Shown here: in pieces, positions 33,656 through 42,346 of the stretch
How the letters are laid out: every line of letters starts with the position of its first letter
How positions within the stretch are numbered: the stretch's first letter is position 1
DNA from: Actinomycetes bacterium
GTDB taxonomy: Bacteria > Actinomycetota > Coriobacteriia > Coriobacteriales > JAEZZM01
Assembly (NCBI GenBank): GCA_023418575.1
Contig: JAEZZM010000049.1
Location: 121,572 to 185,571 of the forward strand
Length of the DNA: 64,000 bases
Reading direction: 5' to 3'
Program-made: the position numbers and the translations under genes
Notes under the pieces: model-generated
The model's input: only the letters and a program-made list of their open reading frames with translations
The model's database searches: none
Told to the model about the DNA's origin: nothing

Positions 33656-34546
33656 ATGTATCTTGTAGTTCTTATTATCATATCAATAACTACCTTAATA
33701 GTTCCTGCTCTTGTTATGGAGCTTTTGGCTCCTGAGCTAGAGATCTCTGCGCCTCGCCAAAAAAATTATCGTGGTAAAGAGGTTTGGCATGGCTTAGGTT
33801 TGGTCTGGGCCTTATGGGTATTGGGTGTCTGGGTTGGAGGCATTGCCATAGGCGCTCTCATTGGGTATCAGCCCTCGTGGCTTTTGCTTATTAGTTCCTC
33901 GCTGCCCCTCATTTTGGGTTCTTGTCTATTTGGTCTTTTTGATGACTGGATTGGGGCCTCAGATAAGCAAAAAGGCTTTTCTGGCCATCTGCATGCTTTT
34001 GCTCAAGGCAGAATGACCACAGGTTTTCTTAAACTTTTGGGAATTGGGCTTTTGGCGGTCTTTACAGCAGCAAGTCTTACAGACCCTCTGATCCCCACCC
34101 TTGGCTGCATTAGCTTAGTCCTTCTTAAAGCAGCAGTAATTGCGCTTTCTGCAAACCTTATAAATCTTTTAGATTTACGTCCTGCTCGGGCACTTAAAAG
34201 CTATAGTTTTGGTATTTTTCTACTCTGCTGCTTTTTATTTATAGTCTGGGTCTTGGGCCGCATTCCAGGCTCACATTTCTTTTTGATACTGTGTTCAATT
34301 GCTCCCGTAATATCTATTTGGCGCTTTGATGCACATGAGCGGGGAATATTAGGAGATGCAGGGGCTAATGCAATGGGAGCTTACCTTGGCTTTTTGTTTG
34401 TAGCCTATCTTCCTTGGCCTCTATTGTTTCTCGTCTTTATAGTCTTGGCAGGCTTAAATTTGCTTTCAGAGCGCTATTCTTTTACTGAGCTTATTGAGTC
34501 TAATAGAGTGCTTAAAAATATAGACGACTTGGGTCGCTTAAAGTAA
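33656..34546 (+). CDS. MraY/WecA-superfamily (PNPT) glycosyltransferase-like protein
   Basis: The 296-residue protein has about eight membrane segments with the glycosyltransferase family 4 motifs: FGLFDDWIG (Asp pair), NLINLLDLRPARALK and GILGDAGANAMGAYLGF. Such enzymes move a phospho-sugar from a UDP-sugar to a polyprenyl phosphate carrier. It is shorter and more divergent than the MraY at 47709, and some motif residues differ, so the activity is not certain. It stands beside a GT2 gene and SteAB. Confidence 0.75.
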   Translation: MYLVVLIIISITTLIVPALVMELLAPELEISAPRQKNYRGKEVWHGLGLVWALWVLGVWVGGIAIGALIGYQPSWLLLISSSLPLILGSCLFGLFDDWIGASDKQKGFSGHLHAFAQGRMTTGFLKLLGIGLLAVFTAASLTDPLIPTLGCISLVLLKAAVIALSANLINLLDLRPARALKSYSFGIFLLCCFLFIVWVLGRIPGSHFFLILCSIAPVISIWRFDAHERGILGDAGANAMGAYLGFLFVAYLPWPLLFLVFIVLAGLNLLSERYSFTELIESNRVLKNIDDLGRLK

Positions 34547-34603
34547 AATTAAAAGCTTGAGTAGTATATTTTTTACACCTGTGTGAGGAGCAGTTTTTAG
34601 ATC

Positions 34604-36214
34604 ATGGCTAAACATATTTTTGTAACAGGCGGTGTGGTTTCTTCCTTGGGTAAGGGTATCACCGCCGCTTCTTTAGGACGCCTCCTTAAATCACGAGGCT
34701 ATAAGGTCACCATGCAAAAAATGGATCCCTATCTTAATGTTGATCCTGGAACTATGTCACCCTTTCAGCATGGAGAAGTCTTTGTTACAGAAGATGGTCA
34801 TGAGGGAGATTTAGACCTTGGTCACTATGAGCGTTTTATTGATGAGAATTTAACGCGCGAATCAAACTTTACTCAAGGCTCAATTTATAAAAATCTTATT
34901 GCCCGTGAGCGCCAAGGTGAGTTTTTAGGCGGAACTGTACAGGTTATTCCTCATGTTACTGACTCAATTAAAGAACGCCTGCGCAGGATTACCGAGCAAA
35001 CCAATGCAGACATCATCATCACAGAGATTGGTGGAACCATTGGTGATATTGAATCACTGCCTTTTATTGAGGCCATTCGTCAGTATAGAAAAGACTGCGG
35101 TGCCGATAATGTCTGCTTTGTTCATGTCTCCTTAGTTCCTTATATTGCTGCTGCTCATGAAGTAAAAACCAAACCTACTCAGCACAGTGTTAAAGAACTG
35201 CGCTCTTTGGGCGTTCAGCCAGATTTTATCGTCTTGCGCTCTGATCATGAAATTGATGACTCAATCAGAAAAAAGATTGCTCTTTTCTGTGATGTAGAAA
35301 CAGAGGCAGTTTTTACCAATGAGGACTGCGACTCTATCTATGATGTACCAGGTCTTTTGTATGAACAAGCCATGGATCTGCGTGTATGTGAGCGTCTCAA
35401 ACTTGACCCCAGAGAGATAGATCTCAGTGAGTGGAATAATTATCTAAACGCTGCTCGTAGCTGTGAAGGAAATCTCAATATTGGCGTGGTAGGCAAGTAT
35501 GTATCCTTGCCTGATGCCTATATTTCTGTAATTGAGGCCATACATCATGCTGGCGTTTACTATGGCAAAAAAGTCAATGTTGAGCTCATTGATGGAGAAA
35601 ATCTTGACTGTGCAGAGCTTGAAGATAAGCTTGGGCATCTTGATGGCATTTTAGTACCTGGTGGTTTTGGTATTAGAGGTCTTGAAGGTAAAATTTGTGC
35701 AGCTCAGTATGCGCGTGAAAATAAGATTCCTTATTTGGGTATCTGCTTGGGTATGCAGGTAGCGGTTTGTGAATTTGCTCGTAATGTAGCAGGTATGGCT
35801 GGAGCTAATTCTGCTGAATTTGCAGATCACTTAGAGTATCCGGTCATTGACCTTATGCCTGAGCAAGAAGATATTACCGATAAGGGCGGAACCATGCGCC
35901 TTGGTAGCTATCCTTGCCGAGTAATGGAAGGCTCGCTAGTACACAAAGCCTATGGTGAGGACGTAGTTTATGAACGTCATCGTCATCGCTATGAGGTTAA
36001 TAACGCCTTTAGAGAGCGCCTTGAACAGGCAGGCCTTATCATCTCGGGTATTTCTCCCAATAATCGATTGGTAGAAATGATAGAGCTTCCTCAAGAGATG
36101 CACCCATGGTTTGTTGCAACCCAGGCTCATCCTGAATTTAAGAGCCGCCCCACACATCCGCATCCCTTATTTAGAGAATTTGTTGGTGCCTCAATTGAAA
36201 AGAGTGAAAACTAA
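34604..36214 (+). CDS. pyrG: CTP synthase
   Basis: PyrG makes CTP from UTP, ATP and glutamine. The 536-residue protein has the synthase domain (FVTGGVVSSLGKGITAASLG, MDPYLNVDPGTMSPFQHGEV) and the class I glutaminase domain with the nucleophile Cys in YLGICLGMQ and His-Glu in AQAHPEFKSRP. Length is normal. The stop overlaps the next ATG (TAATG), so pyrG and the M20 peptidase gene are coupled. Confidence 0.97.
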   Translation: MAKHIFVTGGVVSSLGKGITAASLGRLLKSRGYKVTMQKMDPYLNVDPGTMSPFQHGEVFVTEDGHEGDLDLGHYERFIDENLTRESNFTQGSIYKNLIARERQGEFLGGTVQVIPHVTDSIKERLRRITEQTNADIIITEIGGTIGDIESLPFIEAIRQYRKDCGADNVCFVHVSLVPYIAAAHEVKTKPTQHSVKELRSLGVQPDFIVLRSDHEIDDSIRKKIALFCDVETEAVFTNEDCDSIYDVPGLLYEQAMDLRVCERLKLDPREIDLSEWNNYLNAARSCEGNLNIGVVGKYVSLPDAYISVIEAIHHAGVYYGKKVNVELIDGENLDCAELEDKLGHLDGILVPGGFGIRGLEGKICAAQYARENKIPYLGICLGMQVAVCEFARNVAGMAGANSAEFADHLEYPVIDLMPEQEDITDKGGTMRLGSYPCRVMEGSLVHKAYGEDVVYERHRHRYEVNNAFRERLEQAGLIISGISPNNRLVEMIELPQEMHPWFVATQAHPEFKSRPTHPHPLFREFVGASIEKSEN

Positions 36215-37344
36215 TGAATGCACAGCGTGTTTTAGATAATTTTTTGAAGCTTGTACAAATTGACTCTCCTTCTGGTGAGGAAAAAGAGATGGCTCTAGAG
36301 CTTAAGGCGCAGCTTGAGGCCTTAGGCATGGAAGTTTATTTTGACGACAGCGCCAAAGATACTGGCTCAAATGTGGGAAACCTTATAGCTCATTTAGAGG
36401 GCACAGGCCCCGGAAAGCTTGCTCTTTCTTCTCATATGGATACTGTATCTCCTGGTAGAGGTATTAAACCAGTAGTTGGAGATGATGGTATTATTCGTTC
36501 TGAAGGGGATACCATTTTGGCCGCTGACGATAAAAGCGGAGTAGCTGCTATCATCGAGGCTATTAACTCTTTGCGTGAGCAAGATAAACCCTATCCCTCT
36601 ATCTTGGTTACCTTTACTGTTAAGGAAGAAACGGGACTTGAAGGGGCTAAGTTCTTATCGCCAGAGCTTTTTGCTGACAATCCCTTAACCCTGGTAGCAG
36701 ACGGCTCAGGTCCTGCAGGAACGCTTACCATTGGAGCTCCATTTAACTATAAGTTTGAGTATGAAATTACTGGTAAAGCCGCTCATGCCGGTGTTGAACC
36801 AGAAAAGGGAATAAGTGCCATTACGGTGGCTGCTCGCGCTATTAGCGCTTTTGACTATGGCCGTATTGACGAAGAGTCAACAGCAAATATAGGCCTTATT
36901 GAAGGTGGTCGTGCCGATAATATCGTGGCGCAGCATTGTAAGGTAACAGGTGAGTGCCGCTCCCTTAATTTTGAGAAGCTGCAAAAGATTAAGGTGCAGA
37001 TTCAAGAGAGTTTCCAGCGTGCTGCCCTTGAGGCGGGAGCTCAGATCAAAGAAGACTGGGATCTTGAGTGTCATGGCTATCGTTTAGCAGATGATGATCC
37101 CAATTTAGACTTGCTGCGTGAAGCTGGCGCAGATGTTGGTATTGAGGTGCGTACCGAATTTTCGGGTGGCGCTTCTGATGCTAATGTAATTGCGGGCAAG
37201 GGTGCAAATTCATTAGTTATTGGTACGGGTATGACCAATTATCACACTACCGATGAGTGCATTAAGATTGTAGATCTTGAAAACACCGCCCGCTTTATTG
37301 AGGCTGTGGCTTATCGAGTTTCTAATCAGGCAGCTTCTGCATAA
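36214..37344 (+). CDS. M20 family peptidase (PepT-like)
   Basis: The 376-residue zinc peptidase resembles PepT/YqjE. It has SSHMDTV (metal His and catalytic Asp), AADDKSG (bridging Asp), the catalytic KEETGLEGAK (Glu-Glu), the dimerisation domain KAAHAGVEPEKG, and the terminal YHTTDE His. It probably hydrolyses tripeptides or related small peptides in the cytoplasm. It starts on the pyrG stop. Confidence 0.9.
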   Translation: MNAQRVLDNFLKLVQIDSPSGEEKEMALELKAQLEALGMEVYFDDSAKDTGSNVGNLIAHLEGTGPGKLALSSHMDTVSPGRGIKPVVGDDGIIRSEGDTILAADDKSGVAAIIEAINSLREQDKPYPSILVTFTVKEETGLEGAKFLSPELFADNPLTLVADGSGPAGTLTIGAPFNYKFEYEITGKAAHAGVEPEKGISAITVAARAISAFDYGRIDEESTANIGLIEGGRADNIVAQHCKVTGECRSLNFEKLQKIKVQIQESFQRAALEAGAQIKEDWDLECHGYRLADDDPNLDLLREAGADVGIEVRTEFSGGASDANVIAGKGANSLVIGTGMTNYHTTDECIKIVDLENTARFIEAVAYRVSNQAASA

Positions 37345-37409
37345 ATAAGAGTAAGCTTTGAGCTTGAGGTAGAGGCCAAAAACAAAGGCAGATGCAGAGG
37401 TGGATACGG

Positions 37410-38756
37410 ATGCATGAGCAGCTGCATATGCAATGGGCGCTGGTCCAAAGCATAGTTAAAGAAACAAAAGCATATCAAATTTGCCTAGTGACAAGTCCCC
37501 AAGAGCAAGGCTGCTTGGGGACTTCGCTTAAGCTATTTAATTATCCTCAGTTGTTGGGGAGCCTACATGAGGGTGATCTTGTCTTGATCAATACGCAGGC
37601 TTTGGAGCTAGGCCTTGGGACAGGGGGTTTTGGATTTGCCTGCGCCGCTCTTCCAAAGGCTGTAGTGCAAAACTATCCCCAATTGTTATCCCAGCTCCAG
37701 CATAATGCTGCTCAGATGCATCAAGCTGCAGATCAATCCAGGCGTATTGTAAAGATGAGATATAATCCCTTTCAATATTTGGTACAAAGCCTTGAAGCTC
37801 AGGAGTCAGCTTTGCATAGCAGCTTAAAGGACCGCGTCTGCTTTAAGCAGCTTGGATATCCCGTTATTTCCTGTGAGCTGCATTCTCAGTCCTTGGCGGT
37901 CATTGCAAGCCTTAAAAACTTAGATCCTCAGCTAAAAATTGCTTATATCATGACAGATGAGGCAAGCTTGCTGGCTGCACAAGCTATGATGCTTGATGAG
38001 TTCATCAAGCAAAAGCTTATTGATGAGTGTATCTGTGCGGGCCAGGCTCTTGCCTGTCATGAGCGGGGCGATAAAGACGCGGTGAGCCTGGCTTCAGCCT
38101 TGCTTGCAGCAGAAGAGCTTGCCTGCGATTGTGCTGTTGTTAGCATGGGACCGGGCTCTGTGGGAACAGGAACTGCATTGGGGACAACAGCTCTTGCACA
38201 GGCGGAAGCGCTTAATACAACAGCATCTTTGGGGGGTAGCCCTCTATGTTGTCTGCGTGCTTCATTTGCCGATAAGAGAGAGCGCCATTTTGGTATTAGT
38301 CACCACAGCAAAACTGTGCTTCAACAATTCTGTTTAAGGCCTGTCTTATGCGCTTTACCTGATCTTAGTAAGATTGAAGATCTAAGTGAAGAGAATAAGA
38401 AAGGCTGGGACAGACAAGTACAAGAACTTAAGAATCCTCAAGCCCTTAAGGACGACAAATCTAGCTTATCCTATCATAGCTTTGAGCAACATAGCTTTGT
38501 TACGCCTGAGCAGCTTCTTGAGGACTTTTTAGAACATAGTAATAAGTCTGCTGAGAGCCCCAGCTCACAGGACACTCAAATCCAAAGACAGCTTCTTGAG
38601 TTGCGTGATAAATATAAAAGTCTCATTCCTGGTGAAGATCAGGCTTTGGTATTGCACAGTATGGGTAGAACTTATGAGCAAGATAGGCTCTTTTTTGAAT
38701 CCTGTAAGGCCAGTGCATTAGCGCTGTGCTTAAAGAGACTAGGTCTTATCGCATAG
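37410..38756 (+). CDS. DUF3866 family protein
   Basis: This protein of about 448 residues matches DUF3866 by its GDLVLINTQALELGLGTGG start and the VVSMGPGSVGTGTALGTTALAQAEALN and FADKRERHFGISHHSKTVL motifs. The family has no known biochemical role. Residues ~335-415 form a charged low-complexity stretch. ATG 37410 has AGAGGTGG 6 nt upstream; ATG 37392 is an earlier option. In Actinobacteria it is often found beside pyrG-region genes and a peptidase, as here. Confidence 0.8.
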   Translation: MHEQLHMQWALVQSIVKETKAYQICLVTSPQEQGCLGTSLKLFNYPQLLGSLHEGDLVLINTQALELGLGTGGFGFACAALPKAVVQNYPQLLSQLQHNAAQMHQAADQSRRIVKMRYNPFQYLVQSLEAQESALHSSLKDRVCFKQLGYPVISCELHSQSLAVIASLKNLDPQLKIAYIMTDEASLLAAQAMMLDEFIKQKLIDECICAGQALACHERGDKDAVSLASALLAAEELACDCAVVSMGPGSVGTGTALGTTALAQAEALNTTASLGGSPLCCLRASFADKRERHFGISHHSKTVLQQFCLRPVLCALPDLSKIEDLSEENKKGWDRQVQELKNPQALKDDKSSLSYHSFEQHSFVTPEQLLEDFLEHSNKSAESPSSQDTQIQRQLLELRDKYKSLIPGEDQALVLHSMGRTYEQDRLFFESCKASALALCLKRLGLIA

Positions 38757-38773
38757 CTTTAATGTTAGATGTG

Positions 38774-40288
38774 TTAGTGCTGGGTATCACTATCTTGATG
38801 GGTCTTACTATCTTGATGGATATCAATATCTTGATGGGCATCACTATCCTGCTGGGGATTATTGTCTTGTGGGACGCAAACCTCCTTGAGTTCATCTCTC
38901 CTGGGCTCATCAGTGCGTAGTTTTTGCTCCTTAGATTCTTGCGCCCTAAGTTCTTCTGCCTCAAGTTCTCTAGCCTTCAGTTCTTCTGCTTTAAGTTCTT
39001 TAAGGACGCGCTTAGGCTCAAGTATGCGTTTTCGCTCTAAGCTGCTGTAACGATGCACGTCATAGCCTTCCATCCACAGATCAATTATGTGATCAAAGTT
39101 TTCTTTTCCCTGATGAAAGACCTGAGAAATAACCTGATGAGTGCGCACCTTTGCAAGATAAGGATCATCAATGTGCTCTTTTGTGGGCAAAGGAAGATGA
39201 AGATCTACCAGAAGGCACATGCGCTCTCGTGCCGATAAGGTAAGACTTGCAACTACAAGACCAACGCATAAGCCCAGGGCAACATTAGTAATGCGTATTC
39301 TCAGTAGATCAACACCACCAATATTGGTGCCCATCATAATTACCAGCACAAAAAACATGGTGTAGCAAAGCATGAAGCCCGCATAATTAACCTCCCTAAG
39401 CGAGGTAGATAAGAAAAGTAAGAGCCCTACGCTAAAGGCAAGGATATAAAAGTTGTGTACGTAAGTAATAAACAAGAAGCACAGTATAATGGCGATAAAA
39501 CAAGACATGATATAGCGCAGACCACGCTTATAGATTACAGAGCTTTTTGGGAAAAAGAGGGCTATGGCGCTTGCGCTGGCCCACTCGGCTCGGCTGAGTC
39601 CCAAGAGGTATACCAAAGCAACTGCGCAGCCAGAGGCTATCATAATACGATAAGCCATACGCCCAGCAGGCGTAGCCATTTTTAAATCATTTAAGAGATT
39701 ATGTTTTGAGTCTTTGAGCCTTGTTTTAAGAGTCTTTCTTTGCCATGATGGGGTTTTAAAGAAGCTAAGAGCCATAATTAAGGCAAGGACTCCACCAGCC
39801 AAAATATCTGCATGATTCATAAGGGGACTTGTGGTAGTGGCTGTAGATCCCATAAAGGCACTTGATAGCCAAAAAAATGCAGCCCTTACTCCAGCCATAC
39901 CAAAGTTTTGCATATAACCAATGCAAAAACCAATACTGCAGCAAAGGGCTAAAACCCCCAGCATATGCCCTGCAACCAGGCGTCCAAAACTATAAAAGAT
40001 AAGTCCGCCCACAACTGAGCCCAGTATGGTAACAGAACGTCGTTCAGTTGAGCCCCTGGGATCAGCTAAGGCTATCATGCCTGCACCAAGCGCTGCTCCA
40101 AAGAGATCACGCATGTGAGCGCCTTCAACTATATAGCTCATGCTGGTAGAAATAATGAGAGGTAAAATAAAGCAAAGAAGAACGCGGATAGCTGTGAGCC
40201 AAGTATCAGGTTTTGCATAATGGGGGAGTACATCATTGATCTCATGCAAGCCACGCCTCAGTACGCGTGTGTAGCCTTGCGAGCTCAT
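38774..40288 (-). CDS. FUSC-family (aromatic acid exporter-like) membrane protein
   Basis: The protein of about 504 residues has two sets of membrane segments (about 30-170 and 210-340) with ALADPRGSTERRSVTILGSVVGGL, the pattern of FUSC/aromatic acid exporters. The last ~130 residues are cytoplasmic. They contain KAEEL-type repeats and then a tail of six-residue units such as HQDSDT and HQDIDI. The substrate is unknown. ATG 40288 is preferred to GTG 40294 because AAAGGAG lies 8 nt upstream. It converges with DUF3866 (17 nt apart). Confidence 0.75.
   Translation of the reverse strand: MSSQGYTRVLRRGLHEINDVLPHYAKPDTWLTAIRVLLCFILPLIISTSMSYIVEGAHMRDLFGAALGAGMIALADPRGSTERRSVTILGSVVGGLIFYSFGRLVAGHMLGVLALCCSIGFCIGYMQNFGMAGVRAAFFWLSSAFMGSTATTTSPLMNHADILAGGVLALIMALSFFKTPSWQRKTLKTRLKDSKHNLLNDLKMATPAGRMAYRIMIASGCAVALVYLLGLSRAEWASASAIALFFPKSSVIYKRGLRYIMSCFIAIILCFLFITYVHNFYILAFSVGLLLFLSTSLREVNYAGFMLCYTMFFVLVIMMGTNIGGVDLLRIRITNVALGLCVGLVVASLTLSARERMCLLVDLHLPLPTKEHIDDPYLAKVRTHQVISQVFHQGKENFDHIIDLWMEGYDVHRYSSLERKRILEPKRVLKELKAEELKARELEAEELRAQESKEQKLRTDEPRRDELKEVCVPQDNNPQQDSDAHQDIDIHQDSKTHQDSDTQH
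38786..38860. repeat. 18-bp tandem repeat in the FUSC gene tail
   Basis: Four consecutive 18-nt units begin at 38786, 38804, 38822 and 38840, with a degenerate copy after. Plus-strand units resemble ATCACTATCTTGATGGGT. On the coding strand each gives a six-residue unit (HQDSDT type). The length is a multiple of three, so copy number can change without breaking the frame. Confidence 0.8.
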
Positions 40289-40496
40289 ATGCACTACTCC
40301 TTTCTGCTACCTTACCTTGCTTGCTGTAGGTCCTGTATAAGATCTTCTATGAGATCAAAAACGCTTGGGACCTGGCTTCTTTGCATATAGTTAGAACTCA
40401 GAAGATTAACCTTACGAAATAGCCTATAAAAATAGAAGTTCTCTAATAACTTTGCCACCATCAAAAAATAAGTCTAGCGAATTTTAAAAATTGCCG

Positions 40497-40502
40497 TATA
40501 CT
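40497..40502 (+). promoter_or_regulatory. Candidate -10 box of xerD, giving a leaderless start
   Basis: TATACT lies only 8 nt before the xerD ATG, so transcription would begin at or next to the start codon. No purine-rich ribosome site lies between the box and the ATG. No clear -35 box is visible. Leaderless mRNAs are common in Actinobacteria. Confidence 0.4.
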
Positions 40503-40510
40503 CTCAAGAT

Positions 40511-41425
40511 ATGAGCAAAAAACTTTCACAAGCTTTACGCTTGTATCTTCAATATCTTCTTGTCGAGAAGGGCGCAGCGCACAATACTATCTGCGCTTAT
40601 CGCCGTGACCTAGAGAGCTATTGCAGCTATCTAGAAGATCAGGGCTGCTTAGATCCGGCATGCGTGGAGAGCTCTCATATTGAGCGCTATCTTCAAGAGA
40701 TGATGAGGGCTAAAAAAGCGCGATCCTCAGTTGCTCGAGCAGGGGCAGCCATCAAGGATTTTCATGAATTTTTGCAAGAAGAGGGGATAGCAGAGTCTCA
40801 TCCAGCAGCCTTGATAGATCTTCCCAAAAAGGATTTACGTCTGCCTGATACCTTAAGCATTAGCCAGGTCAATGCTTTGCTTGAACAGGCTTTTCCCAAT
40901 AGCGCCGCGGGTAAACGTGATCATGCTATCTTAGAACTCTTATATGGCTGCGGTCTAAGAGTTTCAGAGCTTATCGGATTAAACAAAGATCAACTTTATT
41001 TGGAAGAGTCTTTTATTAGGGTATTTGGTAAAGGTTCCAAAGAGCGCTTGCTGCCCATTGGGGCTTCGGCTCAAAAAGCCCTGAGTCTGTATTTAGATAC
41101 GGCGCGCTCCCTCTTACATACCAAAAAGGAGGGGCTAGCAGGGCAAGACCCTGAGGCAGTGTTTCTTAACCAACGCGGTAAACGCATGACCCGACAAGCA
41201 GTTTTTGATTTAGTTTCATTTTATGGTGAGCGTGTGGGCATAGAAAAGCTTCACCCACATAGCTTACGACATAGTTATGCCAGTCATCTTTTGGGTGGAG
41301 GTGCTGATCTGCGTGTGGTTCAGGAGCTGTTAGGTCATGCAGATATTTCAACCACCCAAATTTATACGCATGTAGATAGAACTCATATACAAGAGGAATA
41401 TCTCAGTGCTCACCCCAGAGCGTAG
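40511..41425 (+). CDS. xerD: Tyrosine recombinase XerD
   Basis: This recombinase resolves chromosome dimers at dif with its XerC partner. The 304-residue protein has an N-terminal SAM-like domain and the full catalytic set: Arg in CGLRVSEL, Lys in GKGSKERLLP, HSLRH (His and Arg), GHADISTTQIYTH (His and the Tyr nucleophile). The HPHSLRHSYASHLLGGGADLR-type sequence and the Gram-positive context favour XerD over a phage integrase. There is no ribosome site upstream. Confidence 0.9.
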   Translation: MSKKLSQALRLYLQYLLVEKGAAHNTICAYRRDLESYCSYLEDQGCLDPACVESSHIERYLQEMMRAKKARSSVARAGAAIKDFHEFLQEEGIAESHPAALIDLPKKDLRLPDTLSISQVNALLEQAFPNSAAGKRDHAILELLYGCGLRVSELIGLNKDQLYLEESFIRVFGKGSKERLLPIGASAQKALSLYLDTARSLLHTKKEGLAGQDPEAVFLNQRGKRMTRQAVFDLVSFYGERVGIEKLHPHSLRHSYASHLLGGGADLRVVQELLGHADISTTQIYTHVDRTHIQEEYLSAHPRA

Positions 41426-41899
41426 CTTAGTTCCTCTTTAATCGATTATTGCAGCCTTCCCAATTAACAATACTATGAGAGTAATACTGAGGTACTACTG
41501 AGGGCCAAATGAGTGAGAGCCCACACCTTACCCCACCATAAAACTATGGTGGGGTATTTTTGTGAAATGAGCAGTTCAAAGCAGCTGTCTTAAGGTTTTA
41601 AAACAAGACTCCACTAAGACAGTTCATGTATCGAATCCCAAAAAGATATATGAAAATGTAGTGGTGTGGGGCATAAGTACATAAAAGTGTTGCAAAGTGT
41701 CGGAACTTGTTTTACTCTTATATAAAGCTTAATGAGCTTGGTATCTCTTTTGTCTTTATGCCTAGACGCTTAAAGACAGTAAAGGAAACACAGTATTACC
41801 TACTATGAGCTGCTATTTATTCAACCAACCTAGCTTAAACGTAGCAATTCACACTAGGCAGCTCACCGGTTCTAACTACGCACTTGGGAGGAGGGTAAG
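41426..41899. other. Spacer between xerD and mraZ
   Basis: The 474-nt spacer holds a strong terminator at 41529-41562 and a possible ten-codon open frame (41509-41541) that runs into it. From 41570 on it is AT-rich and should carry the promoter of the dcw cluster, but I cannot pick a clear one. TATATAAAG at 41719-41727 and TATTAC at 41794-41799 are candidate -10 regions. I see no RNA gene. Confidence 0.6.
41529..41562 (+). terminator. Terminator between xerD and the dcw cluster
   Basis: A perfect 12-bp stem, TACCCCACCATA with TATGGTGGGGTA, has a 4-nt loop AAAC and is followed by TTTTTG. It lies ~100 nt after xerD and ~340 nt before mraZ. Confidence 0.9.
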
Positions 41900-42337
41900 G
41901 TGCTCGTAGGGTCATATGAACATAATTTGGACTCAAAAGGACGCCTTGCCCTGCCTGCCCCTTTTAGAAAAGAGATAGAGGGATCAGATCTTATTGTGGT
42001 TCCCAGCCCAACTGAAAAAGCTTTGTTTGTCTTTGACCCAGTAAAGTTTGAGCTTTGGCTGGATTCCTTATTTGAGCGCACGGGTGGTTTTAATCCTCGT
42101 TCACGTAAGGATGTGGCTATTAGAAAGCGTATTTTGGGTAGCTCAGCACCCGTAGTGCTTGACTCTGCAGGACGTCTTAGCATCCCAAAACAGCTTAGAG
42201 ATTATGCAGCTCTTACTAAAGAAGTCACTGTGCTTGGTAACTACGACCATGCAGAGCTTTGGGATAGCGCTTGCTATGCAGAGCATATGGCTGAGCTAAG
42301 CGATGCTGACTTTGAAGAGTTTTTCTTTACTGAGTAG
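41900..42337 (+). CDS. mraZ: Transcriptional regulator MraZ
   Basis: MraZ is the AbrB-fold DNA-binding protein that heads dcw clusters and in E. coli represses its own operon. The 145-residue protein has two copies of the repeat: HNLDSKGRLALPAPFRKE near the start and LDSAGRLSIPKQLRDYA near residue 95. It starts at GTG 41900 with GGAGGAGGG upstream. I could not find a convincing set of the TGGGN repeats that MraZ binds. Confidence 0.95.
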   Translation: MLVGSYEHNLDSKGRLALPAPFRKEIEGSDLIVVPSPTEKALFVFDPVKFELWLDSLFERTGGFNPRSRKDVAIRKRILGSSAPVVLDSAGRLSIPKQLRDYAALTKEVTVLGNYDHAELWDSACYAEHMAELSDADFEEFFFTE

Positions 42338-42346
42338 GAAAGGCAT

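Noticed and set aside
40511..41425. Phage or island integrase
   Set aside because: The tyrosine recombinase has the length and C-terminal motifs of housekeeping XerD. No attachment sites, phage genes or tRNA lie nearby.
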